Shown here in pieces: positions 1 to 10,111 of a stretch of DNA of 64,000 nt (its first letter is position 1; the number at the start of each line of letters is the position of its first letter). The stretch lies in contig JAGTXX020000003.1 in NCBI GenBank assembly GCA_019044685.2, positions 620,001 through 684,000 on the forward strand, given 5' to 3'. This DNA comes from Nannochloris sp. 'desiccata' (taxonomy: Eukaryota; Chlorophyta; Trebouxiophyceae; Chlorellales; Chlorellaceae). Position numbers and translations under genes: made by a program. The notes under the pieces are model-generated. The model searched no databases, was not told where the DNA came from, and saw only the letters and a list, made by a program, of their open reading frames with translations.

Positions 1-837
1 ATTATCTCTCCTTTTCTACCAGATTTTGAGACCCCCGCCACCGCCGCCGGTGAGCCGCTTTTCACTACTACTAGCACTATAGGATCGAAAGGGGCTGAAG
101 AAACAAGCGGAGCGACATCTTCAGCAGCGTATAAACCAGGTACAGGGGTTATAACCCGCCGTGGGGAGGCAGCAGCGGCATTAACAAGGATAGCAAGTGA
201 CGAACTTGACTCGCCAAACGGCAGCGGGAAGCTACCGGCTCTGACTTCATTCAAGGGAAATGAGGCTGTCATTGCTGATGGTGGCGATGACAACAATGAT
301 ACTAATGATACTAGTATAGATAGAAGTAAAGAGGAGAATGTCAGTGCCACCAGCGCTAAAGATGCAAAAGCAACAAGAAGATCAAGCGACCTCCTCCGTC
401 TCGGTTTCTTAATGGCAATTACCATGACTCTCCACAACGCTCCAGAGGGTTTTGCTGTTGCTTTTAGTTCCTTTACAGATTTTGGACCCATCATGGCGTT
501 TGCTATTGCAGTACACAATATTCCCGAGGGGTATATTATCTCATTACCGTTGTATTTATCCACTGGAAGTAGGTGGAAAGCACTGGGAATAGCAACGTTA
601 TCAGGATTATCGGAGCCAGCTGGCGCTTTTGCAGCTTTAATGCTGGGGAGATACTACCCTATAATGACCGAAGAACGTATTGATTATGTTCTTGCCTTTG
701 TAGGTGGGATTATGGCGGCTGTATCGTGTTTAGAATTGTGGCCCGAAGGAAGAAAGTGTAGACAAGATGAAAAATTAAAGTGGGGGATTATCGTTGGAGG
801 GGTTGTCATGGGGTGGACCTTGTGGATAGGAATCTAA
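1..837 (+). CDS. ZIP family metal (zinc) transporter, 3' part
   Basis: The reading frame is open from the first base of the window, so the 5' end lies outside; 278 residues are visible. The first ~135 residues are a low-complexity Ser/Thr/Asp-rich hydrophilic stretch that fits the long cytosolic loop of ZIP transporters. After it come hydrophobic helices carrying the two family signatures HNAPEG (about residue 144) and HNIPEG (about residue 173). These histidine and glutamate residues form the metal site in the ZupT/GufA/ZIP11-like branch. The protein should move zinc or a similar divalent cation into the cytosol. It ends with a predicted membrane helix shortly before the stop. No splice site is needed in the visible part. 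The branch assignment and the substrate are inferred from motifs only. Confidence 0.85.
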   Translation: MISPFLPDFETPATAAGEPLFTTTSTIGSKGAEETSGATSSAAYKPGTGVITRRGEAAAALTRIASDELDSPNGSGKLPALTSFKGNEAVIADGGDDNNDTNDTSIDRSKEENVSATSAKDAKATRRSSDLLRLGFLMAITMTLHNAPEGFAVAFSSFTDFGPIMAFAIAVHNIPEGYIISLPLYLSTGSRWKALGIATLSGLSEPAGAFAALMLGRYYPIMTEERIDYVLAFVGGIMAAVSCLELWPEGRKCRQDEKLKWGIIVGGVVMGWTLWIGI

Positions 838-1714
838 TTTTAAGACGAGTTTTTAGTGTCTATCCGTGTTTACATGTTGATGATTGTTCTGAGGGAGGAA
901 ATACTGTTTGTAAATTAGTGATTTGGTTTTGAAAATTGAATGAATGAAGCAATCGTTGTAGACGGGAGCTGCTTTGCGAAATTGTGAGGCACGGCGGGGG
1001 ATGCCATCAACCAGAACCTCTCCTTCAATTTTGCCGCCTGGGGTCGGGTTGCATGCTACAATATCAAGAAACTGCAAAAATAGCATAGCGTAACCGAAGT
1101 GAAGGGTCAAATCTGGAATTCATATAGAAAAGCAAATGAAAGCAATCAAAAGTGCCCGCACAGTGCTGCTGCCACGGGACGGTGTCCAGAGCCGCTCTTT
1201 TCCCTCGTAAAAAGCGAACTACGTATAGTAATATTTTCCTTTTCTTCTTACCGTACTGTTTCCGGCCCCAGATTGGCCTAATATTGGTAGCGTATAATGG
1301 CAGCCGGACCTGGCAACGACATAGCAACATTTCAGTTCTACTTGGCGCCGCCTGGGTGGGCAACCAACGCATCAGCTGGCCAAAGCTGCAGTCAGTTCCT
1401 CTAATTCGGTTTCATTGCCCCCCCATCTTCATATCCGAAACTTAAAGAAAAAAAAAGAGGCCTGCGTAATGAATGCGACTTAAAGATGGCCGCCACCACT
1501 GGTGTTGGCCCAGGGGATCGTTTTTCTCAGGTGGTGTCGACCCACCACTTTTGAGCTCCCGGATGTTGAGGATGGTCAAGTAAATATAGCACATTGTCCT
1601 CAATATTTTGCTTATCATTTTAGATTATTTCAGCCTTTCTATTGAATATCACAACGACATACCTTCATAAGAGGACTCGCGTTTACCCAGAATCAAAAAA
1701 TAAGCTTCATCACC
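838..1714. other. Intergenic region upstream of pyruvate kinase
   Basis: No convincing gene is seen; the open frames here are short and overlap on both strands. The stretch should hold the 3' end of the ZIP transcript and the promoter and 5' UTR of pyruvate kinase. A Kozak-like cacc precedes the ATG at 1715. Confidence 0.5.
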
Positions 1715-3707
1715 ATGGATAACAGTATGCAAGGCAAAGCGCTTCTCAGCGTAGGAGTGGATGCTATTCTTTCGCATCAGCCTCAACCTCTGAATAAGAC
1801 CAAGGCAAGTATTTAGAGAATGCGCGTCGCTGAAAAAATATTCTTCATGTCATCTGCTCCCAAGACAGGGTAGCGTTTCTGTTACGCCTGCAGGGCAGCA
1901 GAGCCGGAGTTTCGCATGTTTACATATTGATCTCCTTTTACAAGTCCGATTTCATTGGTTGTTTTGACCTTTTTAATAGTCATCACTGCCCATGCATTTA
2001 AGTTCAACAATTGTGCTGACCATGTTTATGCCTTTTTATTCCTTACAGGTCATCTGCACTCTCGGTCCTGCCAGTCGCACTGTAAGTATATCTCGAGCAG
2101 CCAGTATGGCTCAAAACATCAGTCTATTCCGTTTCTGTCACATATTGCCAGAAACCCTGACCTTGCTTGTTTACCGACTTTGCTCCACTAAATATTCAAC
2201 TCCCCACATTCTCCTTCTCACTCTATTTTATACTGCTCCCTTACTTTCTCTCTCTCTTTTCTACACCTTACAGATCCCTATTCTTTGCGATATGCTCCAA
2301 AACGGCATGAATGTCGCTCGTTTCAATTTCTCTCATGGCTCTCACGAGTACCATCAAGAGACTCTCAATAACTTACGTTCTGCTATGCGTGAAACCGGTA
2401 TAATGTGCGCAGTCATGCTTGATACAAAGGGACCTGAGATTCGTACCGGTTTTTTGGAAAATGAACAGCCTGTGATCCTTACACAAGGTGAAGATATCAC
2501 CATCACCACTGACTACGAGGCCAAGGGTAACAAGAATCTCATTGCTATGAGTTACAAAAAACTCGCACAAGATGTCAGACCTGGTTCCGTTATCCTCGTA
2601 GCTGATGGTTCCATCTCTTTGGAAGTCGTGTCTACCAACCCTGCTGCTGGAACTGTCGTGGCCAAGTGCCTCAACACTGCAAAACTTGGAGAGCGTAAAA
2701 ATGTCAACTTGCCTGGAGTCATTGTCGATTTACCTACTTTAACTGAGAAGGATATTGATGATCTCGTAAGCTGGGGTGTACCCAACGAAATAGATCTTAT
2801 TGCCGCTTCTTTTGTCCGCAAAGGCAGCGATTTGGATTACATTCGCTCCGTTCTAGGACCCAAAGGCCAATATATTAAGATTATTTCGAAAGTCGAGAAT
2901 CATGAAGGTGTATCTAATTTCGACGACATTTTGGCCAAATCTGATGCTATTATGGTTGCCCGTGGTGATTTAGGTATGGAAATTCCAACTGAAAAGATCT
3001 TTTTGGCTCAAAAATTGATGATTCAAAAATGCAACCTTGCTGGCAAACCTGTCGTTACAGCCACGCAAATGCTCGAGTCCATGACAAACAGCCCTCGCCC
3101 TACCCGTGCTGAAGCCACTGATGTTGCAAATGCTGTCCTTGATGGTACTGATTGCGTTATGCTTTCGGGTGAAACTGCAGCTGGTGCCTACCCAATTCAA
3201 GCTGTACAAGTGATGACTAAAATTTGCCGTGAAGCAGAAGCCTCTATCGACTACTATTCTCTTTTCAAGGCTATTATGAAGCGTACCCCTCTGCCTATGA
3301 CTCCATTGGAATCTTTGGCTTCCTCTGCTGTTCGTACTGCCCACAAGGTGCAAGCTTCTCTTATTGTGGTGCTTACACGCGGTGGAGCTACCGCTCGCTT
3401 GGTCGCCAAGTACCGTCCTACAGTCCCCATCCTTACTGTGGTTGTTCCCGTACTCACTACAGATAATCTCACGTGGCAATGCTCTTCTGAAGCACCTGCT
3501 CGTCAGTGCTTGACGTCTCGTGGGTTGGTGCCTATTTTGGCTGAGGGATCAGCTAGAGCTTCAGATTCTGACACCACTGATGAGATTTTATCGTCTGCTC
3601 TCCATCATGCGAAAGAAATGAAGTACTGCGCGGCTGGAGATACCGTAGTGGCATTGCATCGCATTGGTAATGCCTCTGTGATCAAGTTAGTGGATATTGC
3701 CAAGTAA
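1715..3707 (+). CDS. Pyruvate kinase, three exons
   Basis: Converts phosphoenolpyruvate and ADP to pyruvate and ATP, the last step of glycolysis. Proposed exons are 1715-1804, 2049-2081 and 2274-3707, giving 518 residues, normal for the family. Joining them restores the conserved block NKTK-VICTLGPASRT-IPIL followed by GMNVARFNFSHG. Further motifs are MLDTKGPEIRTG, ISKVENHEG, the signature VARGDLGMEIP and the helix ATQMLESM. There is no obvious long transit peptide (N-terminus MDNSMQGKALL), so a cytosolic form is likely. Intron 1 (1805-2048) starts with gcaagt rather than gt, apparently a GC-AG intron. The long frame that opens at 1992 reads through introns and its N-terminus is not real. Function is certain; the first exon is inferred from family alignment. 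Confidence 0.95.
1805..2048 (+). other. GC-AG intron 1 of pyruvate kinase
   Basis: The donor reads AAG then gcaagt, an otherwise perfect consensus with C at position +2. The acceptor is ttccttacag. Phase 0 is kept and the joined protein matches the pyruvate kinase N-terminal block exactly, so a normal GT donor nearby is not needed. Confidence 0.75.
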
Positions 3708-4179
3708 AATTGTCCAAAGAAGGTATTGATTTCGTTTTCTGATGTTAAATTAAGAAAATTTGAATGCAACAGCTATATTATAAATTGATTGATTTTTGTG
3801 TTTCCTTTCCTTTTTTGTTGTTCTTTTCCCTCTTTCCTTCTTTTTTCTTTCCTATATTTCTCTCTGGTGTTCTTTGCTTTGTCTTGCATACTGTGACGGC
3901 GCCGGCTCGCCTTCTCTCTTCCTCCTTAAATAATTAGATGATAAGCAAAGAGGGGTTCTTGGAGAAGGCGAGACGGTGGGCGCTGCCACAATGATGGTGC
4001 TAAAACTTTATATATATTCACTCATTTGCGTTCTTTGAAAGTGGGCATATAGCGTGTTTTGTCAATATACAGCCTAAATTTGCTGCTTTTCCTGTAAAAA
4101 CAATCGATACCTAAGTTTTGCTAGACTTAAAAGTTGTGATTGGCAGAGGCGGGTTTCTTCAATTTTTACACTTGTTTGT
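3708..4179. other. Convergent 3' regions
   Basis: Lies between the stop codons of pyruvate kinase (+) and prefoldin (-). It is pyrimidine-rich at 3790-3870 and has no supported gene. It should contain both polyadenylation regions. Confidence 0.4.
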
Positions 4180-4644
4180 TTATTTCTTTTTTCCAGCACC
4201 AAGAAGTTCATTCAATTCCTTTGCAAACCCTTCTTGAGCTGCAATTAACCCTTCTTTTGATGTCGCCGCTGCTTTCAGTTCTTTATCTGCCTTCTCTACG
4301 ACTTCTTGTAGGTGGGTCATCACTGCTGCTTTTGGCTCCAAAAAATATGCTTTACCTATTGAGCGGTAAGTGGCTATATTGTCAGGTAATTCATCTAAAT
4401 GGGAAGCCGTGAATGCAGCTCTACGGAGATTGACTTCGTTTGCCCTTTTCTGGGATTCAAGCTGCAATGAAAGAGCAGAACAATGTTGAGGTTTGTTAGT
4501 GGCCCACGGCGGGAATTGATCAAGCTATTTTTGAAGGAGACAAAAGAGGTGAAAACATACCTGCTTGAGCTTGGCGTTGTTGCTATCAAACTTGTTTTTG
4601 AGTTCGTAGATAGCTGCTTGCTTTTCCTCGTCTACTACTGCCAT
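4180..4644 (-). CDS. PFDN1: Prefoldin subunit 1 (beta-type), two exons
   Basis: Subunit of the hexameric prefoldin co-chaperone, which hands unfolded actin and tubulin to the CCT chaperonin in the cytosol. Exon 1 (4561-4644) encodes MAVVDEEKQAAIYELKNKF and onward; exon 2 (4180-4461) continues from LESQKRANEV. The total is 121 residues, the usual size. Two helices (coiled coil) flank a central segment in which TYRSIGKAYFL is the typical beta-hairpin block of subunit 1. Intron 4462-4560 has gtatgt and cattgcag ends and keeps phase 0. The C-terminus is Lys-rich (GAGKKK). Its start is 370 bp from the NDUFB2-like gene on the other strand. Subunit 1 fits better than the alpha-type subunits, though distant prefoldins look alike. 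Confidence 0.8.
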
Positions 4645-5014
4645 GGCTGTTTAAACTTTAACTCTTTCAAAGGAGCAACACTTCAGATTAAGATCACTTT
4701 TAAAGGCTTGCCGTTGTTGTCAGGACGGCCTCTTCGCTTGAGTAATGCACCAGCAGTGCCTATAAAATAATTATTGGTATTGAATGAAGAAGCTAGCTCG
4801 CTATAAACAGACTTAGCCAAGGTCAAGTGCTCCCAGCTGAAATGAGGAGAGGGCAGCAGGATATTTAGCACATCATTGTCGAAATCTCTATTATTCGATC
4901 ATTTTATTGTATTCCCTCACAAGCCAGATACTCTATCTGATTGCAGAAGAACGCAAAAGCTAGCCCTAGTATTTTATTTTTAATTGCAATTTCCATATAT
5001 TAGGTCTGCAAGCA
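4645..5014. promoter_or_regulatory. Divergent promoter region, prefoldin / NDUFB2-like
   Basis: A 370-bp gap between divergent start codons that should contain both promoters. No TATA box or defined site can be assigned. A 62-codon minus-strand frame (4683-4871) has no ATG start. Confidence 0.4.
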
Positions 5015-5775
5015 ATGTCAGCTATTTCCAGGGTAGCCAAAACCGCAGGGAAATATGCCTCTAGATCGTGGCAACAATTAGCAAAGGCAGAGACTCAGGG
5101 GACTAGTGTAGCAGTGCAACAATTCGTTAAACAATCTCGTAGTTATGCCTCAGGTATGTCTTTTGAAACCGCAATCTATGATGCAAGTCCATTAAATGTA
5201 TCTAGAACAAAGATATCTCAACGTATTTCTTACTTTTTTTTGCTTGTTCATTCGATGATAACTGCAGGAGGTGGCCATCATGATAGCGTGACCCATGCTG
5301 GCGTCACTATTCACAAGGCAGCAAAGTGGCATGTATACACTGGAGAAGCAATGGCAGGGCTCATGTGGTACGTTATTGTTTCTGGAAATAAGATCTGACA
5401 TAGAGTTTCTGGAATCATGCTCGGACGGATACAAAAATCTGCATCTGCGGCCATTGTCGCCTTCCCTTCTCCTAGTCTGGAACTTTAAGCTTACCCCTCT
5501 ATTTCTTCTAAATTCCCTTTCTTTCTTCAGGTTTTGGATTTTCTACCGCTTTTATAATGACTATGACACATTTCTAGTAAGTTTAAACTTGCATCGTTTA
5601 TCAGAAATTCTTTTAAAAAGAGCTTTTTATGCATTGCATTTTCGGTCCGCCTTTGGGTTTTCTGCCTTTTAACCTTCTTTTTCTTTCATCTCTATTGCAG
5701 TTTGGGCACGCACAGCACCACGAATTAGAAATTTACCGCCAAAAGAATAAGAAGAAGGACGATCACCACCATTAG
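5015..5775 (+). CDS. NADH dehydrogenase (complex I) NDUFB2-like subunit, four exons
   Basis: Accessory subunit of the membrane arm of mitochondrial complex I. Exons are 5015-5153, 5268-5367, 5531-5576 and 5701-5775; all junctions have GT-AG ends and keep phase, giving 119 residues. The first ~45 residues (MSAISRVAKTAGKYASRSW...) are basic, Ser/Ala-rich and without acidic runs, like a mitochondrial presequence. The core GGGHHDSVTHAGVTIHKAAK, then WHVYTGEAMAGLMWFWIFYR, matches the plant NDUFB2 pattern of a Gly/His-rich start, TIH, a WH...TG...MWFW membrane helix and a His-rich tail (ends DDHHH). The short 46-base third exon is split inside the membrane helix. Recognition rests on this pattern. 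Confidence 0.78.
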
Positions 5776-6281
5776 AACCCTTTATTTGTTAGAAAGTAAA
5801 GCAAAAGGTGGGACTCTGTAAAGGGCGGCAGCAGGAGCGGGGCAGATGATTTGTTCCATCTCTCAGTATCCTTCCTTTCTTGTCCCAATATTTACCTGTA
5901 AATTAATAATGTTGACTATTTAGGTAACCTAAAGCAGCTTAAAGTCGAAGTTATAGGTCCAGAAAACGAGCAGACAGAAGGGGCTTGAGTGGGCTTTAGC
6001 TGGGTCAATTCATCGAGGAGCTCGCATTAGCGGCTGCACTGATAAAGGTCTCCGACACGCCGACTCGGTCTCTTTCGCTCAGCAATCATAACAATTGCTT
6101 TGCACCATCTCGAATTTCACGTCTTAATCGTTGCGGGTAAGCCTGCTTTGCGTCAAGGCTCCTAATACTCGAGAAGTTTTCTCATAGAAATTACACCCAT
6201 TAAGCCAAGGAGTGCGGATCCCACACGCATTGCCCGTTTAATTTTGTAAATTTAATTGATTTGAGCTTGTGATACCTAGCC
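5776..6281. other. Intergenic region upstream of sigma factor
   Basis: About 500 bp without a supported gene. It should hold the 3' UTR of the NDUFB2-like gene and the promoter of the plastid sigma factor. Confidence 0.4.
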
Positions 6282-8239
6282 ATGAGCACTGCACTGATTG
6301 GTGCTGGCTCTAGCCTCCTGAGCATTCGCGTGAAGCCTAGGCCAGCAAGGGGCCATGTAAAGACGACGGCGGCGGCCAAACTGCCATATGGACAAGGTGA
6401 CAGTTCACCCCGAAAGATTTCTACGCAGACCCAAGCAACGAACCCTGCTGTCAGTGCCTCAGCAATGGTGCAGCCAGACTTGGTTATTGAGCGCCAGCAT
6501 TTGGAGAAGTTATACACTTTCGATGGCTCGTTGGAAGTTGATATTCAGCAAACTGAGAGTAGCACTGATCAGGCACTTCAGGACGTCGAGGCATTGCTCC
6601 AGGACCTTCAGGGGCTCGATGCCGAGTTGGAATCTGCATTAGAAGTAGTGAAGGAAGACTTTTCTGAGCTTACCGTAAGTTTGCTTATGTAGAGTTTCGC
6701 TGATTTCATATTGATAGCCTTATTGGTCATTTAGTGGGCCAATTCGCCTGATCATTGCAATTTTCCCAATTAAAGTCTCAATTATCTTCATACCTCACTT
6801 CTCACACATTGCTTTTTACTTTTTTATATATACAGGATGAAGACAAGGCCAAGCTCGTAGCTCAACGGGAGAAGCAAATGGCCAAGATGAAATCAAAATC
6901 CAGCCGTGTACGTAGCTCCAAACCTCAACGCGACTCTCGAGTCGTCCGTGCCGACAAGCCCGCACGGGAACCTAGAGCAAAACAAAGCCGCAAGGTCTCA
7001 AGCTCTGCTGCTTCAGCTGCCGTAGAAATTGGCACCGTAGATGGCAATTCCACCTCATCTAGTGGAACTGCCCGTGCTGAAAGCGGTGCTGGGGCTAGCA
7101 CAAGTCGCGGTGGTTTAACATCCCCTGCTAGCGGCCCGGATATGGTGGCCGAAGTAAGTGGCAGAGCAAGTGCCCGTGCTGCTTCTCGTAGCGCACGCCT
7201 TCACCGTCCAACTTCTGCACGTAGTCTTGCATCCAACATAGGCTCTACCACCCCGAAATTGGACTCTGCTGCTGAAGCTGAGCTCGCTCAACGAGACCCC
7301 GAAGCCTTTTTACGATCCATCACTCGGAATCAACTTTTATCCGCGGAACAGGAACGTCAACTAGCTATGCTCGTTCAAGATCGTGTAGAAATCGAAGGTA
7401 TTGCTAGGGAAACTGCCTTAAAAAATCAAAAGGCTCCAACTGATGCTGAATGGGCTGCTGCTGCTGGATTGACACCTGAGCAGTTGACCCGCAAGTTGTG
7501 GCTTGGTCAACAAGCCCGCGAACACATGATCGCCTGCAATATGCGTCTTGTAGTTTCTATTGCGAAGCGTTATGTTGGTCGTGGTATGGCTTTACAAGAT
7601 TTAGTTTCTGAAGGAGTTCAGGGTCTCAAGCGAGGTGTTGAGAAATTCGATCCCTCCAAGGGTTTCAAATTTTCTACCTATGCCCATTGGTGGATTCGTC
7701 AAGCTGTAACCCGCTCTATCTCGGACCAAGGGCGTGTTGTTCGTTTACCTGTCCATCTTCATGAAGCTCTGGCTCGCGTTAGAAAAGTTGAGGAAGAACT
7801 TGCCGAATCTCTTGGTAGGACCCCTACTGCGTACGAGGTAGCTGCTACGTCTGATATGTCGTATAGCAAATTAACAGCTTTGTATAAAGCCTTCCGTGCA
7901 CCTACGTCTTACGAAACTCCCAACCCTGCTGATGCTGATGATGAGCGTAATCACAGTGATGAGTATATCGAGGACACAGCTGGTGATGATCCCAGCGTTG
8001 ATGCTGCTCGTAGGATGCTTCAATTGGATTTGGAAAACGTGTTGAATACCTTTCCCCAAAGGGATGCGAATATTATCAGGATGAGGTATGGATTGACTGA
8101 TGTTAAAGAAAGTACGCTAGAAGAAGTTGGAAAGAAACACAATTTAACACGCGAGCGTATTCGTCAGCTCGAGGCAAAAATCTTAAAGAAGTTGAGGAGC
8201 CCGTCACGTGTACAGCACTTGGCACCTACTAAATACTAA
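6282..8239 (+). CDS. Plastid RNA polymerase sigma-70 factor, two exons
   Basis: Confers promoter recognition on the bacterial-type plastid RNA polymerase. Exon 1 (6282-6674) and exon 2 (6836-8239) join in phase 0 at gtaagt and tatatacag, giving 598 residues. The N-terminus ([22 protein letters not shown]) is a typical plastid transit peptide. It is followed by a long, low-complexity Ser/Ala/Arg-rich region. Region 1.2 ([20 protein letters not shown]) and region 2 ([40 protein letters not shown]) are clear, and so is region 4.2 ([20 protein letters not shown]). Regions 2.3-2.4 have the aromatic [12 protein letters not shown] needed for melting. It belongs to the primary-like (SigA-type) group and is probably the general plastid sigma factor. 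The plus-strand frame starting at 6755 reads through the intron. Confidence 0.93.
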
Positions 8240-8767
8240 GCCCTTTAAGATGGAAAACCTTTTCCTATTTTTCCCAGACGGCTGCTCTTTCTTTTCTGGC
8301 TGCTCTCTTCTCCGTATACACTTTAATAACTTCAGAAATACTTTATGTCTATCCTTCTTCTTTCGTCTTCCTTGATACTGTCTTATATATAATTCATCCT
8401 GCATTTTCATTTGCATAGTGTATATTTCTTTTTCTATTTGCATTGGCAAGATAGAAAAAAGAATAATAATAAATGCCTAGAAATTTTCGGTATAAAATTT
8501 TCTCGTTGCTAATTTCATTTCTTTTACTTAACTAAAAGGAAGGTGTTTGCCCTGATGATCTTATCGCATGCATTTTCCCTTTAAAGGCAGTGTGTGTTTG
8601 TAACATAATCACAATAGAGAAGAGAGAGAAAGCAATTGGCAAGCACTTGGTCATATCGTGTGGCGGCAAAGCGCTTTGAGAAAGAAAAGTGATAAATACT
8701 TTAAAGAATTGGAGATTGAATACATAAATTCCCTTTAAGATACAATCTGTATAGCTATTTTCTTATA
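8240..8767. other. Intergenic region, sigma factor / dehydroquinate synthase
   Basis: Same-strand gap of 528 bp, AT-rich, without a supported gene. It should contain the sigma factor terminator and the next promoter. Confidence 0.4.
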
Positions 8768-10072
8768 ATGGTGACTGGGTTGCGAATATTTCCTAGCAAT
8801 TCCACGCAATACCTTTTTAAAGCTCCAAAATCGCAGATCCAACGATTAAGAAGAAATTGCTGCATCATGGCATCCTCTTCTTCCAATAAAATAGTATGGA
8901 TCAAAACATCAAATAAAGAATGCCTCATTGCATCCCTCGAATGTGGCCTCAGTGATACAATCTTTATCGATGCCAATGATCCCGCTGCCACTTCCACTAT
9001 CCCTCTTTTTCGACAGCTTGGACGTATCAATACCATTACAGCTCACCCCAATGGCACTCTAGTTGAAGACTCTGGAGCCACAATAGGCCAAATCCACCGT
9101 CTTTCCAGCCCTGAGGACCTTGCCTCTCTACAATCAAGTTTGATCAAATCAACGTCTCCCTCCTCGGCCACTGCTGCCACGACGGGAGAGATTGTCGTTA
9201 TGGATGCATCGGATTGGCAAATTATTCCTGCAGAAAACTTAGTCGCTGCGTACCAATCTCTCCCCGTTACTTTACTCGCAGTATCAAAGAGTGCAGCTGA
9301 TAGCGAAGTTATGTTGGAAGCACTTGAAATCGGAACTGACGGGGTGGTCTTGGAAACTTCCAATCCTGAAGAGATTCGCGCCCTAGCTTCATATTTAGAC
9401 CAAAAATCAGCTGGAAAACAGGGAAAGTTAGTTTATCAAGTCGCGAAAGTTACCAAGGTGCGTCCTGTGGGGTCAGGAGAGCGTGCCTGTGTCGATTTAT
9501 GCAGCAACATGCTGCCCGGAGAAGGGATGCTGGTGGGCTCATTCGCTCGTGGTTTATTTATAATCCACAGTGAATGCGAAGAAAGTGGGTACATCAATTC
9601 AAGACCATTTAGAGTCAATGCTGGCCCTGTCCATGCATATTGTCAGCTTCCAGGTGATAAAACGGGTTACTTGGCTGAACTGAGAAGTGGGGATGAGGTT
9701 ATCGTCGTCGACGCAGCGGGAAAAACACAAAAAGAATTGATTGGGAGAGTGAAGGTAGAAAGACGACCGCTTGTTTTAGTTGAAGCAACGACTGAAGATG
9801 AGGTGATATATTCCATTTTGTTGCAAAATGCAGAGACTGTGAAGTTAATAGGTCCCAAGGGCAATAAAAATGGGGGAATTAACAATAACATAGGCAGCTG
9901 TGGCGGTATTAGAAATGATGCACGTGTTGGAATAGAAGAAAATGGTAAAGAGAAGGAATGGCGGACTATTTCTGTAGCAGAGATGGTTCCTGGAGACAAA
10001 GTCTACGTTCTCGTACAAAATGCAGCGCGGCATGCTGGGGTTAGTATAGAAGAAAGCATTACAGAGAAGTAA
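8768..10072 (+). CDS. 3-dehydroquinate synthase, class II type, probably plastid
   Basis: A 434-residue single-exon protein of the class II dehydroquinate synthase family, unrelated to the classical AroB fold. Characterised archaeal members make 3-dehydroquinate for aromatic amino acids from an aminodideoxy-heptulosonate; related proteins occur in cyanobacteria. Visible hallmarks are the start IVWIKTSNKE, the middle block VRPVGSGERACVDLCSNMLP, then GMLVGSFARGLFIIHSECEE, the stretch RPFRVNAGPVHAYCQLPGDK and the C-terminal VLVQNAARHAGVSIEESITE. The ~45 residues before the core (MVTGLRIFPSNSTQYLFKAP...) look like a transit peptide; the second ATG (MASSSSNK) would give a shorter form. Family membership is clear. 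The substrate in algae, and whether a classical enzyme also exists, cannot be seen here. Confidence 0.85.
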   Translation: MVTGLRIFPSNSTQYLFKAPKSQIQRLRRNCCIMASSSSNKIVWIKTSNKECLIASLECGLSDTIFIDANDPAATSTIPLFRQLGRINTITAHPNGTLVEDSGATIGQIHRLSSPEDLASLQSSLIKSTSPSSATAATTGEIVVMDASDWQIIPAENLVAAYQSLPVTLLAVSKSAADSEVMLEALEIGTDGVVLETSNPEEIRALASYLDQKSAGKQGKLVYQVAKVTKVRPVGSGERACVDLCSNMLPGEGMLVGSFARGLFIIHSECEESGYINSRPFRVNAGPVHAYCQLPGDKTGYLAELRSGDEVIVVDAAGKTQKELIGRVKVERRPLVLVEATTEDEVIYSILLQNAETVKLIGPKGNKNGGINNNIGSCGGIRNDARVGIEENGKEKEWRTISVAEMVPGDKVYVLVQNAARHAGVSIEESITEK

Positions 10073-10111
10073 ACTTTTTTTTTTTTTTAATTTTATCGCT
10101 GTTGTTGTTTT

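Noticed and set aside
4683..4871. Minus-strand frame ending GALLKRRGRPDNNGKPLKVIL, with a possible ttttatag acceptor before it
   Set aside because: It has no ATG start and no upstream exon fits between two divergent genes; kept as intergenic although its end looks protein-like.
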